A stretch of DNA of 64,000 nucleotides from Eucommia ulmoides (lineage: Eukaryota; Streptophyta; Magnoliopsida; Garryales; Eucommiaceae). The translations under genes and the position numbers were made by a program. Numbering within the stretch: the first letter of the stretch is position 1; each line of letters begins with the position of its first letter. The notes below the pieces were generated by a model. That model did no database searches. It saw only the letters and a list, made by a program, of their open reading frames with translations, and was not told the DNA's origin. Shown here one piece after another: positions 1 to 11,998 of the stretch. The stretch covers positions 28,531,401 through 28,595,400 of the forward strand of contig CM028326.1 in assembly GCA_016647705.1 (NCBI GenBank). Direction: 5' to 3'.

Positions 1-57
1 TAAAGAAAACTTTATGAATCTCTCTTAGAAATCAAATTTCTTCTTCAAATACTTTAC

Positions 58-165
58 CGAACACACCCTAAACAAATGAGGCCTAACATGTTTGGACTTT
101 GGTTAGCTTCCATTGTAGTCCCTTCCTCACTTCCAACTCCAATTGAAAAAGTACGCAAAAGATTT
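58..165 (-). pseudogene. PP2A B55 exon 12 (3' limit uncertain)
   Basis: After TTTAG it completes a glycine codon and reads NLLRTF, then GSEEGTTMEANQSPNM, like the family's NLFRVF...TLEASKNPM. Similarity fades after this. A possible GTAAAG donor follows position 58. The remaining C-terminus lies left of the window. Confidence 0.65.
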
Positions 166-252
166 CTAAACAAAATAAAAGGGAAAATCACAAGACATTC
201 GAGCTGTGAAATGCAAGTGATTTGAAGTGGTTCACTCAAAGGTAAAACAAAC

Positions 253-344
253 CCATAAGAACCGGTTGCAAAATGGAGGCCATCGCCACTCAAGCAACAG
301 TCAAATTTATCGAATATGGTGTCGTTATTATACAATTCATATAG
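253..344 (-). pseudogene. PP2A B55 exon 11
   Basis: 92 nt after GCACAG. Reads LYELYNNDTIFDKFDCCLSG then DGLHFATGSY, matching the family's CDLYENDSIFDKFECCLSGDG. Ends before GTTTGT. Its position 25 kb from exon 10, in the right order, strand and phase, shows that the intervening transposons sit in an intron. Confidence 0.87.
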
Positions 345-463
345 CTGTGCAACATAGACAAATGTCAGCCAAGTGGAAAGGTTTAGAAGATAACAACATC
401 ATCAATTATTTAATTCACTTGATTTGAAGTAACATATTTAACATGGACATGGAAAATGTGAAA

Positions 464-860
464 AGTTAAAAGTCATTTGATCTTCCACCGATGCAGCATT
501 TGTTGAAGAGATGGCTACATTCTCCTCCTATAAATGGAAGGAGATGTTGCAGAGTTTTTCATCCCATACTAGAGAGACAAACATCTGATAAATCCTCCCT
601 TGTAGTCATCTTATATTTTCTTCTATCTCACGAGATATTTGTATTCTCCTATTTCAATAGAGAGGTGTCTTTGTTTTCTTCTTGTTTACAAAGAGTTGTA
701 AAATCCTTGTTAGTATGAAAATCCTTCTCTTCTTACCTGTGGATATTTTCCTTAAATTAATTGAGGATTTTACTATGTAAATAATTTGTGTAAATTCCCA
801 TTTTTTTGAAATTCTAATTCTTAGCCGCATTATATTGTTTCGACCTAATATTCCGTAATA
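464..860 (+). mobile_element. Ty1-copia LTR (5' LTR of element 1), left edge approximate
   Basis: About 370 bp resembles 24520-24900 base for base over long stretches (TTGAAGAGATGG, AAATCCTCCCTTGTAG, ATTAATTGAGG). It ends one base before a primer-binding site, so it is a 5' LTR. The left boundary is not resolved because the two copies diverge there. Confidence 0.7.
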
Positions 861-861
861 G

Positions 862-874
862 TGGTATAAGAGCT
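862..874 (+). other. Primer-binding site of copia element 1
   Basis: TGGTATAAGAGCT is one base off TGGTATCAGAGC, the initiator-Met-tRNA site of most plant Ty1-copia elements, and directly follows the LTR. Confidence 0.75.
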
Positions 875-1091
875 ATGGGTTGTGAGTTACTCTTCACAGA
901 TGTTATTCACACGTGTGCTATATAATTTGACAATATCATTCAAGTATATGGAACTATTCACGTATACGATACTGATACAATATTATTAATGTATACGGTA
1001 CTATTTATACAGAATTGTTCACATATACTGTATTGTTCACGTTGAAAAAATGGGAGTCGGATCAATTGAGAAACAGATTGTCATCAACACC

Positions 1092-2905
1092 ATGTCAACA
1101 AAATTTGAGATTGAGAAGTTCTAGGTGTAAATTCACCTTGTGGAAATTGAAGATGAAGGCAATATTGAGAAAGGATAATTGCCTAGCTGCAATTGGCAAT
1201 AAACAAACAGAGATGATTAATGATAAGTAGAGAGCGATTAATGATAATGCTATCACCAATTTGCACCTAGGATTACCAGATTGAGTATGATCAAGCATTG
1301 CAGAGAAGAAGCCAACGAAGGAAATCTGGGAACCGCTAACGACATTGTACGAGGTCAAGTTACTTCACAACATGATTTTCTTAAAAAGGAGATACTATAC
1401 TTTTCAAATCAGTAAGTACACATCAATGACGAATTACATCAACACCCTAAATATGCTATTTTCCAAACTTACAGTTTTGGACCATAAAATAGCAGAAGCT
1501 GAACGTGCTGAGCTTCTACTCCAAAGTCTACCTGATCCATATGATAAACACATCATCAATTACACCAATAATAGTCTTCAATGATGTTGTATCCACTATT
1601 CCAGATGAGGAAACTAGGCGCAAACAAGGAAGACAGATTGAGAAGTTCACAACAAACAAAGGCATTATCAATGGTAAGAGAGACAGATCAATAGATTGCG
1701 ACTTGAGTGAGAGTCACAATCATGGTAGATCAAAATCAAGAAGCAAGAAAATTTTAAATGCTACAACTATGACAAGAAAGGGCACATGATAAAAGATTGT
1801 TGGCATAGAAAGAAGAGTGTAGAGAAAACTCCTGAGGCAACAAATTCTCCATTCCAATGCTCCATTTCGCCATGCATTACAAGTACCTCTAATAAAGGAG
1901 AAATTCAATATAGCGAAGCAACAACTATTTCTAAAGGCAGAAAGTAACTCAATAATGTTTGAATAATGGATTCAGGAGCAACTGAGCATATGACCTCTCA
2001 ACAAGACTGGTTTCACACATATAAACCCGTCTTGAAGGATTTGTGTTCATGGGTAATGATTATGCCTTAGAAATCACTGGTAATGGTGTCATCAAGTTGA
2101 CGATGGATGGTGGTATAATTCCTACTATTCAAGGAGGACGACAAGTGAAGACTTGAAGAAAAACCTATTGTCTCTTTGGAAAATTGGATGATCTCAGTTG
2201 CAAGATCCATATAGAAAATGGGATTGCAAAGATCATCATAGGCACGCTTGTAGTAATGAAGGCAAAAAAGATCGCAACAAATCTATACATGTTTTGGGAA
2301 GATAAGTTGCGGAAGACAGATGCACTAGTTGTATTAGCCAACCAAGAAGGATCAATTATATTGTGGCATCAAAACTAGGCCACATGTTAGAACGTGGTTT
2401 GACGATTCTCTCGGAACATAATCTCATTCTTGGGCTCAAATTGGTATCTTTACCATTTTGTGAGCAATGTATTACAAGTAAGCATCATATATTAAAGTTT
2501 GGTAGATCTACTGCAAGAAGCAACCACATTCTTGACTTGATACCTTCGAATACGAGGGAATCAGTAGTTAATGAGGAATGCATTATTTCGTATAATTTAT
2601 TAATGATTACCCTGTAAGGGTATGAGTGTATCCAATTAAGAAGAAGTCAGACGTGTTTCTAATATTCAAAGCATTCAAAGTGCGGGTGAAACTTGAATCC
2701 GAATGGAAGATTAAGTGTTTGAGGACGGGCAATACAGGAGAATATATTGATGCATACTTTTTTATGTTTTGCAAGCAAGAAGGTATCTTAGGCAATTTAC
2801 CGTTGTTGGTACACCTCAACAAAATGGTATGGTGGAGTGGATGAACAAAACTCTACTAAAGAAAACAAAGACAACTCTCTCCATTTTGGTGATCCTTCAA
2901 TCCTT
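1092..2905 (+). mobile_element. Copia element 1, forward half: gag, protease, N-terminal integrase (decayed)
   Basis: From ATG at 1092 (MSTKFEIEKF) broken frames give a copia Gag (FTLWKLKMKAILRKD; LLLQSLPDPYDKHI), then a zinc knuckle near 1755-1800 whose second cysteine is tyrosine (C-Y-N-Y, H, C). A protease MDSGATEHMT lies near 1966, a gag-pre-integrase LGHMLERGL near 2375 and integrase parts (KKKSDVF near 2638; TPQQNGMVEWMNKTLL near 2813). Many stops and frameshifts. The sense sequence stops abruptly near 2905. Confidence 0.8.
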
Positions 2906-5030
2906 TTTGAACTTTCCAGTTTCATGACGCTCACATTTTAATAGGCCGTAAGATCTACACCATATATACTTATCAACCTCAATTGACTTTGTCATAAGAT
3001 CTGCTAGGTTGTCTTTGGTATGAATTTTTTGCGTATCTACATTTTCTTCTTCCATTACTTCTCGAACGAAGTAATAGTGAACACCTATATGCTTTGTTTC
3101 AAAATAAAGGTTGGTTTTCTAGTGATGTGCAAGGCACTTCAACTATCACAAAACAATCAGAGCTTTTCATGCTTGTGTTCGAGTTCTTCCATTAACCTTT
3201 GAATCCAAATTACTTTCTTGCAAGTTTGTATAACTGTCATGTATTCAGATTTTGTTGTAGATAAAGCCACAAGTGTCTGTAACTTGAATACCCAGCTCAC
3301 TGCTCCTGCAAGTGTAAACACATAGCCTTTAGTGGTTTTTCTTTTACCAAGATCACCTAGAAAATCTGAATCAACGTAGCCTTTGACAATGAATTCTAAT
3401 CCTCTATAACATAATGCAACATCTGAGGTTCCTTTGATGTATTTTAGAATCCTCTTAACAACATTCAAATGCTCTCTACCAAGATTCTCCATAAATCGAC
3501 TAAGCATGCCAAATACTTGAGCAATATCTGGTCTCGTACATATCATAGCAAACATAAGTCTTCCCATATTTGATGCATACGGTACTCAAGACATTTCCAT
3601 CATCTTTGCTTCATTGTTAGGACATATACTTGAGGATAATTTGTAATTGGCAAGAAGTGGGGGTAGAAATTGGCTTACAATCTTACATGTTGAAGCGTCG
3701 CAAAGATTTTCTTGAAAGAGTTCTTCTAAGAAAGCCAAATATTCTTGTCTTTTCTGTATCGGTGAATTTGCATTCGTAATGTCTTGATTGTTGGTCTCAA
3801 ATCCTTCATATCGCACTCCCTAGCTAACTGTACTTTCAACTCTTGAACATGATCTTTGTTGGGGTCCTACTACCAACATGTCGTCCACATATAACAACAA
3901 AATAATAAAATCTTTTTTCTCCAAATCTCTTGTAATACGTACAATGGTCTAAACTTAGTATGTTATAACTAAGGCTAATTATGAAGGAATCAATTCTCTA
4001 AGGCTAATTATGAAGGAATCAATTCTTTTTTACCAACATCTTGGCGCCTACTTTAGAACGAAACAATATTTCATTAGCCTGCAAACAAAGTTTCTTTTCC
4101 TTTTTCTTTAAATCCTTGTGGTTGGAGCATGTAAATATCTTCTTCAAGTTCTCTATGAAGAAAAACAGTGTCCACATCTAATTGTTCTAGATACAAATCA
4201 AACACAGTACACATTGTAAGGACTACTTTAATAGTTGTAAGTCTAACAGTTAGAGAAAATATCTCACTAAAATCAATAATCTCTTTTTGAGCATATATCA
4301 TTTCACTACCAGTCTTGCATGATGCCGCTATACTTGGTCATTACCATCTTGTTTGATCTTATAGAACCACTTGTTACCAATGGATTTAATACCTCGTGGA
4401 AATGGAACAAGTTCTGATGTCTTGTTTTTATGTAAGGCTTCAATTTCTTCTTACATTATTGTCATCCACAAAGAAACATCAGGACCACTTATAGCCTCAT
4501 GGAAAGTTGATGGTTCTATCTTTTGTTAGAAGACAATATGAAGCATTACCTGTCGTAACACAATCTGAATGTCGTCTTGCTTGATGTGTTGATCATCGAA
4601 CTTCTGTATCATTGGCCTCATCTAGTTCTCGTTCATCTAGCTCTGGTGTTGCTTCAGAAAAATCTTCTTATTATGACTTAACTTCTATCTAAACTTTCAT
4701 AGTTTCCTTTGATTTGTTATCAATTTCTTTATTTTGCAATTTACCTTCCGCAAATATCACATCTCTACTAATTATGACCTTGCGGCAGTGGGATCTCACA
4801 GATGATGCCCCTTAACCTCATCAACATATCCCAAGAATATGCATTTCCTAGATTGTTTTCTTTCTTGGGAACCCTACCTCACGTATGTCAGACATCCAAA
4901 ATACGTGGAGTGATGAATAATCTGTTGGCTTGCCGTTCCACATTTCCATTTGTGTTTTCAAACCAATTGCAGTTGATGGTGACCGGTTTATCACATAACA
5001 GGATTGAAGGATCACCAAAATGGCTTTGAG
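2906..5030 (-). mobile_element. Copia element 1, inverted half: C-terminal integrase, RT and RNase H (decayed)
   Basis: Reading leftwards from 5030: integrase end CYVINRSPSTAIGLKT, the KCIFLGYVDEVKGH block near 4840, RT (LEQLDVDTVF and YMLQPQGFKEK near 4100-4200; catalytic LLYVDDMLVV near 3870-3898), then RNase H (3157-3567: TRPDIA, LKYIKGTSD, STTKSEYM) and a tail DNLADLMTK near 3000. It picks up where the forward half stops, on the other strand. Several stops. Confidence 0.8.
3969..4026. repeat. 29-bp tandem duplication
   Basis: A 29-bp unit starting CTAAGGCTAATTATG is present twice, head to tail and identical, inside the decayed RT. It is a simple local duplication. Confidence 0.9.
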
Positions 5031-6587
5031 TGAGAGAATATGAAAATGTTGATCCTAAGATTCTGATGAATAATTGAGTATTGATATTTTGGTAGAACTA
5101 ATGTTTAATTGAGTGTTTCAGAGATTTAAAGTTTCAGTGATGAAGACGTCAAATTGAATGGATGCTAAATGAAAATATCAAGATGATGAAGAGGAATTAA
5201 GAATTTGAAGAAATTAGGAAAAACAACTCAGGTAAATTTTAACTCTTAATATCCCATTTAGGAACACATACATAGCACAAAATGAATTTTACCTTTTATG
5301 TGTGTTTTGGTTAAGTGTAATTATTTGCTCCTATGTGAATTGAAAAAAAATAATTTTGAATGATTAAAATGAAATATAAGAATACTAGTGGAGCTTATTT
5401 AAGAGATAAAATGGATAAAAGGGCAAAATCGTAAAAGAAAGTGAGTAAAAACGAGATCAGAGAAAAGATTCAGAAGGGAGCAGTCGACTGAGGAGTCGAC
5501 CAGCCAATGGTGGTTGAACTTTCTGAATCGAAGAGTCGACCGAATGGTCGACCAGTGAACACAACTGAACTCTTTGAATCAAAGAGTATACCAACAGGTC
5601 GACCGGTGAAAGCATGACAAACTCTCTGAATCAAAGAGTCGACCAAGCGGTCGACTCTTCGAACTGCATAGGCTACTTCCAGTATCTTTCAGTCGATTGG
5701 GGCAGTCGATTGAACGCGTAGTTTCAGGATATTGTTTGATCCGAGTTTAAATCCAAAAGTAATCGTTTTTTGTTAGGATTTGAGAGAGATTTCGGGGATA
5801 TTCTCTATATTTAAGATATGGTTCATATACTAATTAAATCCTTTCAATATGGTTCATTAAATATTAATATTTCTCAATTTGATATTTAAAATGGATTCTA
5901 TACTTATTTATTTTGATTGAAAAATATTTTGAGGTTTAATTGAATGTTTTGAAAGTTGTTATTAAGTGAAATTGAACCTAAATGAAGTTCTTATGTTATA
6001 AGGGGTCTATAAGAATTTTTTATTGTCATGACACTTGTAAACTAGCCGTTAAAAGGCCGATTACATGTTTCTTTAAATAGACCTACGAATTTTATTAGAA
6101 AAAAAAAAAATCATTCTAAGAGAGTTAATCATTCTATATCATTTTGAGAGAGTTTTTATAAGAGTTAGTATACTACGTTATTGTGAGCTATTTTAAGAGT
6201 GATTCTGATAATCAATTGCGATTTATTCTTGCTGATATCGGATTTGAAGCTATACTGTTTTAATAATAATTTTTGTGGATTCCGGGTGAGATCTTTTCAT
6301 ATTGTTTATTGTTTATTATTTTATATTTTGGAAATTGATCTTACAAATTATTTTTGATTTTTGAAAAAAATATTATTTCAAACAATTTCTTGAATATAAT
6401 TACGTGCTCCAATTTGCTACCTATATTCTTGTTAAAATCAGATTTCTGTATCTCACATATTTCTATCATTAGTTAGGATATTAATTGAGTTTTTATTTAT
6501 CTGGGGTGGTAGAAGCTCCGAGTTAGATTTACTATTTATCAATTTTTGTATTGGTGAGTTGTGACGGGTTAAATATCATTGGGGATA
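5031..6587. other. LTR-like non-coding DNA, no gene
   Basis: AT-rich, no convincing ORF. Style is that of an LTR or leader: a GTCGAC-rich patch, then AT-rich DNA with short ATAAGGGG and GAGAGAGTT stretches. It appears to continue at 23411-23775, the other side of the Pack-MULE insertion, but I could not find its ends. Confidence 0.4.
5484..5712. repeat. GTCGAC palindrome cluster
   Basis: About nine GTCGAC or GTCGAT sites in 230 bp, within imperfect units like GAATCAAAGAGTCGACC. Elsewhere in this AT-rich flank the hexamer is not seen. Confidence 0.75.
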
Positions 6588-6597
6588 TTTAATTAAG

Positions 6598-6760
6598 GGA
6601 TTTATACCACTTACCTCCCATCTCTTTTTGTCCTAAACCAAATATCTCCCCTGTCATTTTACAAAAACCAGTTAACCCCCTCTAGTTTTGCATTTAAGCA
6701 GTCAACTACTCTTGTCAATATAGAATTGCTAACACAATATTTTTAATGACGAAAATACCC
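6598..6760 (+). repeat. Left TIR of outer element
   Basis: Inverted counterpart of 23255-23400. Moderate identity with small indels. The inner boundary is approximate. Confidence 0.65.
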
Positions 6761-6829
6761 TCAAATTAATTTGGTCTCAATTAAATGACACGAATGCCAT
6801 TTTTTAATTTAATGTATTGGATAATTATA

Positions 6830-8095
6830 CTCCTTTTGTACAATTTAATATGTCATTTTTTTCCTTAATTTCTTGATTTTTTATTATTTCCTTTCATTTT
6901 TTAATTTTTTCTCCTGCTGGTTCGTTTTTATGTTGTAATTTTTTTTTTCTTGTTTTCTACACTGGTTATTCAGCTTTTATTCAATGTTTGTTTTATTTTT
7001 TTTTCTGCAGATTCGTTTTACATTGTTGTGGTCTTTTTTTTTTTTTGTTAATTTTTAATTTTTACTCCTTAATTTTAGCTCATCATAAACACAAAAATAA
7101 TTAGTCGAAAATTAACCTATACATTTTGCAAAAACCAGTCTAAAACTTACAAAACAAACTACAAATCAATCAAGATTAATAACATATAACCGTTGCAAAA
7201 AAATATATTATTTCTCAAAAAATTACAATTTGATCAACAAATTATAGTTTGTTAAAATCATTGTTTCTTCCGCAATCTAGAGACTCCAATTTCTCTTTCC
7301 TGACAAGCGAAGCAGGGCCTCAGAAGGCATCTGACTCTGCGACCACCGTATGTTTAGCTCTGATTGGCGAGAAACCCCTTCGAAGGAAATCTCTACAGCG
7401 ACGATCACCTACTTCAAGAACCATTGTTGCTATCTTCACTTCATGATTTGATTCCACAAGAAATACAAAAGCTCCCCAGAACTCAGATAAATTGCCATTA
7501 CACTGCTCACAACTCACAATTTCCGCCATATTCTAACACTACCCTCTATTGGCTGTAGAGAATCGAATAGGTTACCTGTAGCTTTGGGATTTGAAATAGC
7601 CTCTGTTCTAGTATGTCTGCACGCCGTTTGAACCCTAACTCCGATTTGATAACCAAATCTCCTTCTTCTACAACGTTCAGGGCTCAGACTCCCCTTTCTT
7701 GGCTACGAATCTGCTGCTTAATCTCTTCCCACTCAACGATTGCAGATCAAACGACGTTGATCGCTAGCCGCCATCTATGCTACTTCCCTTGTTGCAGAGA
7801 CGCTTTTTGTTGCCGGACGGACGCTAGATCGGACACAAACCCCACCAGCCGCTAGATCTGAACCCTTCCGTAGATCCACCTCTTGACCCAAACGATGAAG
7901 GTCGCCAGAACACTGGCTCCGATGGGTTTGAAACGGGCTCCGATGATTTTGAATTGTAAGTGCGACTCCCAAGAGAGAGTCTCTCTCTCTAAAATTTCGC
8001 TAAATTCAATTAATAAGGCATATAATTATTTACAGTGTACAATCACCTTCATGATAATTCAAGTGCTGATCCATCCATTATCCACATCAAGAAAA
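6830..8095. other. Internal DNA of the Pack-MULE, no recognised gene
   Basis: 6830-7240 is T-rich and empty. 7240-7970 is more GC-rich with short open frames on both strands (7249-7446, 7613-7855, 7883-8200), none recognisable. This could be captured gene or UTR sequence; its composition differs from its surroundings. Confidence 0.4.
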
Positions 8096-8385
8096 TTAAG
8101 GATTTCTAAGAGCTGCCAACCTCTTCTCCAGATCGTTCATTTCCAAACTGCTAACATCTTCTGTCTTCTTCCCAGCAATTTTACCTTTGCGAGCTGCTGA
8201 CAACTGTGAAGCAACATCGACACCAATTTCATCTAGAACCTGGTTTGTGAGCTCTTCAGTTTCCTCTTCAGCCTCGTTATTATCCAAAGCATCATCTATA
8301 GTATCAGACATCATTTCAGTAGTCATATCCATTTGTGCCGACTGCTTCGGGAATTCGAGCATCACCTTAGAACTTACCTGTGTTT
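8096..8385 (-). pseudogene. Captured ESCRT-III VPS2/CHMP2 C-terminal fragment
   Basis: Reads VMLEFPKQSAQMDMTTEMMSD, TIDDALDNNEAEEETEELT, NQVLDEIGVDVASQLSAA and the family's last residues LEKRLAALRNP before TAA. VPS2/CHMP2 are ESCRT-III filament subunits; this is only about the C-terminal 90 residues, with the acidic helix and MIM-type tail. No intron interrupts it. Upstream a possible relic splice site (CAGGTAAG) is followed by unrelated GC-rich DNA, so the N-terminus is missing. It lies inside the Pack-MULE and is likely captured, not functional. Confidence 0.85.
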
Positions 8386-8436
8386 TATTTCGACGATTTC
8401 GAAGAGATTTCCACGACGACGAGCCTTTCAAGCCTT

Positions 8437-8612
8437 CGACGACGACCAGCCGCAGCCTTCAACGAAATGGACGAGCTTCAGACGACGATTAGCTTACTAA
8501 TGTAAGAGCCTTCGACGACGAGCTTCCGACGACGAACGAACGAGCCTTTGACGACGACGACCAGCCGCTGCCTTCAACGAAATGGGCGAGCTTCAGACGA
8601 CGATGAGTGGAA
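8437..8612. repeat. GC-rich ACGACG duplication
   Basis: A block with CAGCCGC.GCCTTCAACG and GAGCTTCAGACGACGAT occurs twice, near 8447-8490 and 8565-8605, amid ACGACG runs. It is a local tandem duplication inside the Pack-MULE. Confidence 0.75.
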
Positions 8613-8704
8613 ATGAAACAAAATACTTTTTCATCTTGAAAAAAGTGAAAATATCTTATCTACTGTGGAAAGACAAAAGGGTAATATGGTTATTTTAATT
8701 AACT

Positions 8705-8716
8705 TTTTTTTTTTAT
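8705..8716. repeat. Left target-site duplication of giant MULE
   Basis: T10-A-T, identical to 23243-23254. MULE duplications are usually 8-11 bp; the homopolymer makes the exact length uncertain. Confidence 0.65.
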
Positions 8717-8794
8717 GAGTTGTTTACCTATTAAATATTAAAAAAAAAAATTACTGAAAAAAAATAATTTTTAACTTATTTACCTTAGTAATGC

Positions 8795-9082
8795 ATTTCG
8801 CCCTTGTGAAGGGCGAAATCGATTTTTTTTTTTTTTTTTATCCCGTGCTTGTGAACAGCGGGATAAAAAAAAATTAATTTAATTTGATCCCGCCCTTGTG
8901 AAGGGCGGGATCAAAAAAAAAAAATTATTGATCCCGCCCTTCGCAAGGGCGGAATCAAATGAATTTTTTTTTTTTTTAAAAATATGATCCCGCCCTTGTG
9001 AAGGGCGGGATCAACAAACGGCGACCAGCCATTACCACGGCTGGTCACCGTTTGCTTTGGCCGGTCAAACGACTGGCCAAAG
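8795..9082. repeat. Ladder of seven hairpins in left TIR
   Basis: Palindromes at 8795-8819, 8839-8865, 8886-8912, 8930-8956, 8986-9012, 9015-9054 and 9055-9082. The type unit has arms GATCCCGCCC/GGGCGGGATC around TTGTGAA; the last two have arms like CAAACGG.GACCAGCC and CTTTGGCC. The first five are separated by A/T-rich spacers, several of them long A or T runs; the last two are nearly adjacent. Confidence 0.9.
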
Positions 9083-9171
9083 CTACAAAGAAGGCAGCTT
9101 TCTTTCCCCCCTCCCTTTTGAATTTGAATTTTTGAATTTTTGAAATCTCGGTATATGTGCACAACTTCGCC

Positions 9172-9179
9172 TATAAATA
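9172..9179 (+). promoter_or_regulatory. TATA box in left TIR, inward-facing
   Basis: TATAAATA, preceded by GC-richer DNA and followed within 130 bp by a pyrimidine-rich leader and CAG/GTTAGT at 9303-9311. TIR promoters are known in MuDR. It would transcribe toward the mobile domain gene. Confidence 0.55.
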
Positions 9180-9305
9180 TCACTTGCCGGATTTCATTAA
9201 AATTCACATTTCTTCATTTCCTCCTTCTCTCATTTGTTCTTCATTTTGATATTTTTTGTTCTAGTTACACTTCTTCTATTCAGACTTCTACTCCTCTATT
9301 AACAG

Positions 9306-11998
9306 GTTAGTATATTTTTAACGTTTTTTTAATTTATTTGTTAATTTAATTAGTATATTTTTTACCTTTATTTGTTAGTTAGTTGGTTAATTTAATTTTT
9401 TAATTTAATTGTTGAAGTAAAAATTATACTTTGACCATTTTCACATGTTTAAGAAAATATAAAATAATATATTATTTAAAAAAAAATGTTAGTTAGTTAG
9501 TTTAATTTTTTACTCTAGCTATTTAATTAAAAAAAAAAAATACATTAAAAAAAAAAATACACTTTGACCCCTAAAAGTTTAACAACTAGAAAAATATAAA
9601 TTTTTAATATATTATTTTAAAATAAATTATTAGTTAGTTTGTTTGTTTTGTTAATTTAATTTGTTGGTTTAGTTGTTTAATTAGTTGGTTAGTTTAATTT
9701 GTTAATTTAGCTGTTAAATTAAAAATTACACTTTGTCTCCTTTCACATGTGTAGAAAAATATACACTTTGGCTCCTGAAATTTTTTCAATTACAAAAATA
9801 TAAAATTTTCAACCTATTGTTTTAAAATAAATTGTTAGTTAGTTTCATTTTTGAATTTTGTTATTTAATTTAAAATGTATTTATTTAATTTGTTAATTTA
9901 GTTGTTAAATTAAACATTACACTTTCGCCCCATGTGTACGAAAATATAAATCAACATATTACATTTTTAGTTAGTTTAATTTTCTAATTTAGCTATTTAA
10001 TTAAAAATACACTTTGGCCCCTGAAATTTTGATAATTAGAAAAATATAAAATTAAAATACCTATTATTTTGTTTAATTTGTTAATTTAGTTGTTAAATTA
10101 AAAATTACACTTTCGCTCCGTTCACATGTGTAGGAAAATATAAATCAACATACTACATTTTTAGTTAGTTTAATTTTGTAATTTAGCTATTTAATTAAAA
10201 ATATACACTTTGGCCCCTTAAATTTTGATAATTAGAAAAATATAAAATTAAAATACCTATTATTTGTTTAATTTAGTTGTTAAATTAAAAATTACACTTT
10301 CGCCCCTTTCACATGTGTAGGAAAATATACACTTTGGCCCTTGAAATTTTTTCAATTAGAAAAATATTAAATATTCAACCTATTGTTTTAAAATAAATTG
10401 TTAGTTAGTTTCATTTTTTAATTTCGTTATTTAATTTAAAATGTATTTATTTAATTTGTTAATTTAGTTGTTAAATTAAAAATTACACTTTCGTCCCTTT
10501 CACATGTGTAGGAAAATATAAATCAACATATTATATTTTTAGTTAGTTTAATTTTTTAATTTAGCTATTTAATTAAAAATATACACTTTGGCCCCTTAAA
10601 TTTTGATAATTAGAAAAATATAAAATTAAAATACCTATTATTTGTTTAATTTAGTTGTTAAATTAAAAATTACACTTTCGCCCCGTTCACATGTGTAGGA
10701 AAATATACACTTTGGCCCTTGAAATTTTTTCAATTAGAAAAATATTAAATATTCAACCTATTGTTTTAAAATAAATTATTAGTTAGTTTCATTTTTTAAT
10801 TTCGTTATTTAACTTAAAATGTATTTATTTAATTTGTTAATTTAGTTGTTAAATTAAAAATTACACTTTCACCCCTTTCACATGTGTAGGAAAATATAAA
10901 TCAACATATTACATTTTTAGTTAGTTTAATTTTTTAATTTAGCTATTTAATTAAAAATATACACTTTCGCCCCTTAAATTTTGATAATTAGAAAAATATA
11001 AAATTAAAATACCTATTATTTGTTTAATTTAGTTGTTAAATTAAAAATTACACTTTCGCCCCGTTCACATGTGTAGGTAGGAAAATATAAATCAACATAT
11101 TATATTTTTAGTTAGTTTAATTTTTTAATTTAGCTATTTAATTAAAAATATACACTTTGGCCCCTTAAATTTTGATAATTAGAAAAATATAAAATTAAAA
11201 TACCTATTATTTGTTTAATTTAGTTGTTAAATTAAAAATTACACTTTCGCCCCTTTCACATGTGTAGGAAAATATACACTTTGGCCCTTGAAATTTTTTC
11301 AATTAGAAAAATATTAAATATTCAACCTATTGTTTTAAAATAAATTGTTAGTTAGTTTCATTTTTTAATTTCGTTATTTAATTTAAAATGTATTTATTTA
11401 ATTTGTTAATTTAGTTGTTAAATTAAAAATTACACTTTCGCCCCTTTCACATGTGTACGAAAATATACACTTTGGCCCTTGAAATTTTTTCAATTAGAAA
11501 AATATTAAATATCAACCTATTGTTTTAAAATAAATTGTTAGTTAATTTCATTTTTTAATTTCGTTATTTAATTTAAAATGTATTTATTTAATTTGTTAAT
11601 TTAGTTGTTAAATTAAAAATTACATTTTCGCCCCTTTCACATGTGTAGGAAAATATAAATCAACATATTATATTTTTAGTTAGTTTAATTTTTTAATTTA
11701 GCTATTTAATTAAAAATATACACTTTGACCCCTTAAATTTTGATAATTAGAAAAATATAAATTTAAAATACCTATTATTTGTTTAATTTAGTTGTTAAAT
11801 TAAAAATTACACTTTCGCCCCGTTCACATGTGTAGGAAAATATAAATCAACATATTACATTTTTATTTAGTTTAATTTTCTAATTTAGCTATTTAATTAA
11901 AAATATACACTTTGGCCCCTGAAAATTTGACAAGTAGAAAAATATAAAATTAAAATACCTATTATTTGTTTAATTTGTTAATTTACTTATTAAATTTT
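9306..11998 (+). repeat. Left subterminal array, about 190-bp units
   Basis: About 13 tandem units with period close to 190 bp, each marked by ACACTTTCGCCCC then TTCACATGTGTAGG. Two unit types are mixed: one continues AAATCAACATATTA and CCTTAAATTTTGATAAT, the other ACACTTTGGCCCTTG then CAACCTATTGTTTTAAAA. No ORF. Subterminal repeats often bind the transposase in MULEs; here that is inference. Confidence 0.88.

Larger units (their letters stand above)
8717..9305 (+). repeat. Left TIR of giant MULE
   Basis: Inverted match to 22574-23242: terminal GAGTTGTTTACC, A/T runs, seven hairpins, a TATA box and a leader ending at a CAG/GTTAGT donor-like site. Small indels between arms, mostly in homopolymers. 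Confidence 0.88.

Noticed and set aside
4802-5029. Plus-strand ORF with a normal-looking start
   Set aside because: Its antisense reads as copia integrase.
2906-5030. Independent second copia element inserted head-to-head
   Set aside because: Not excluded, but it has no LTRs of its own and starts exactly in the gene region where the forward half stops, with a shared inverted junction piece. One inverted element is simpler.
7613-7855. 80-codon ORF as a real gene
   Set aside because: No recognisable domain, overlapping frames on both strands, inside a Pack-MULE. Kept only as unassigned captured DNA.
9306-11998. Regular repeats as a possible CRISPR array
   Set aside because: Units are about 190 bp, contiguous, AT-rich and mirrored at the other end of a transposon in a plant genome. 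No spacer structure.
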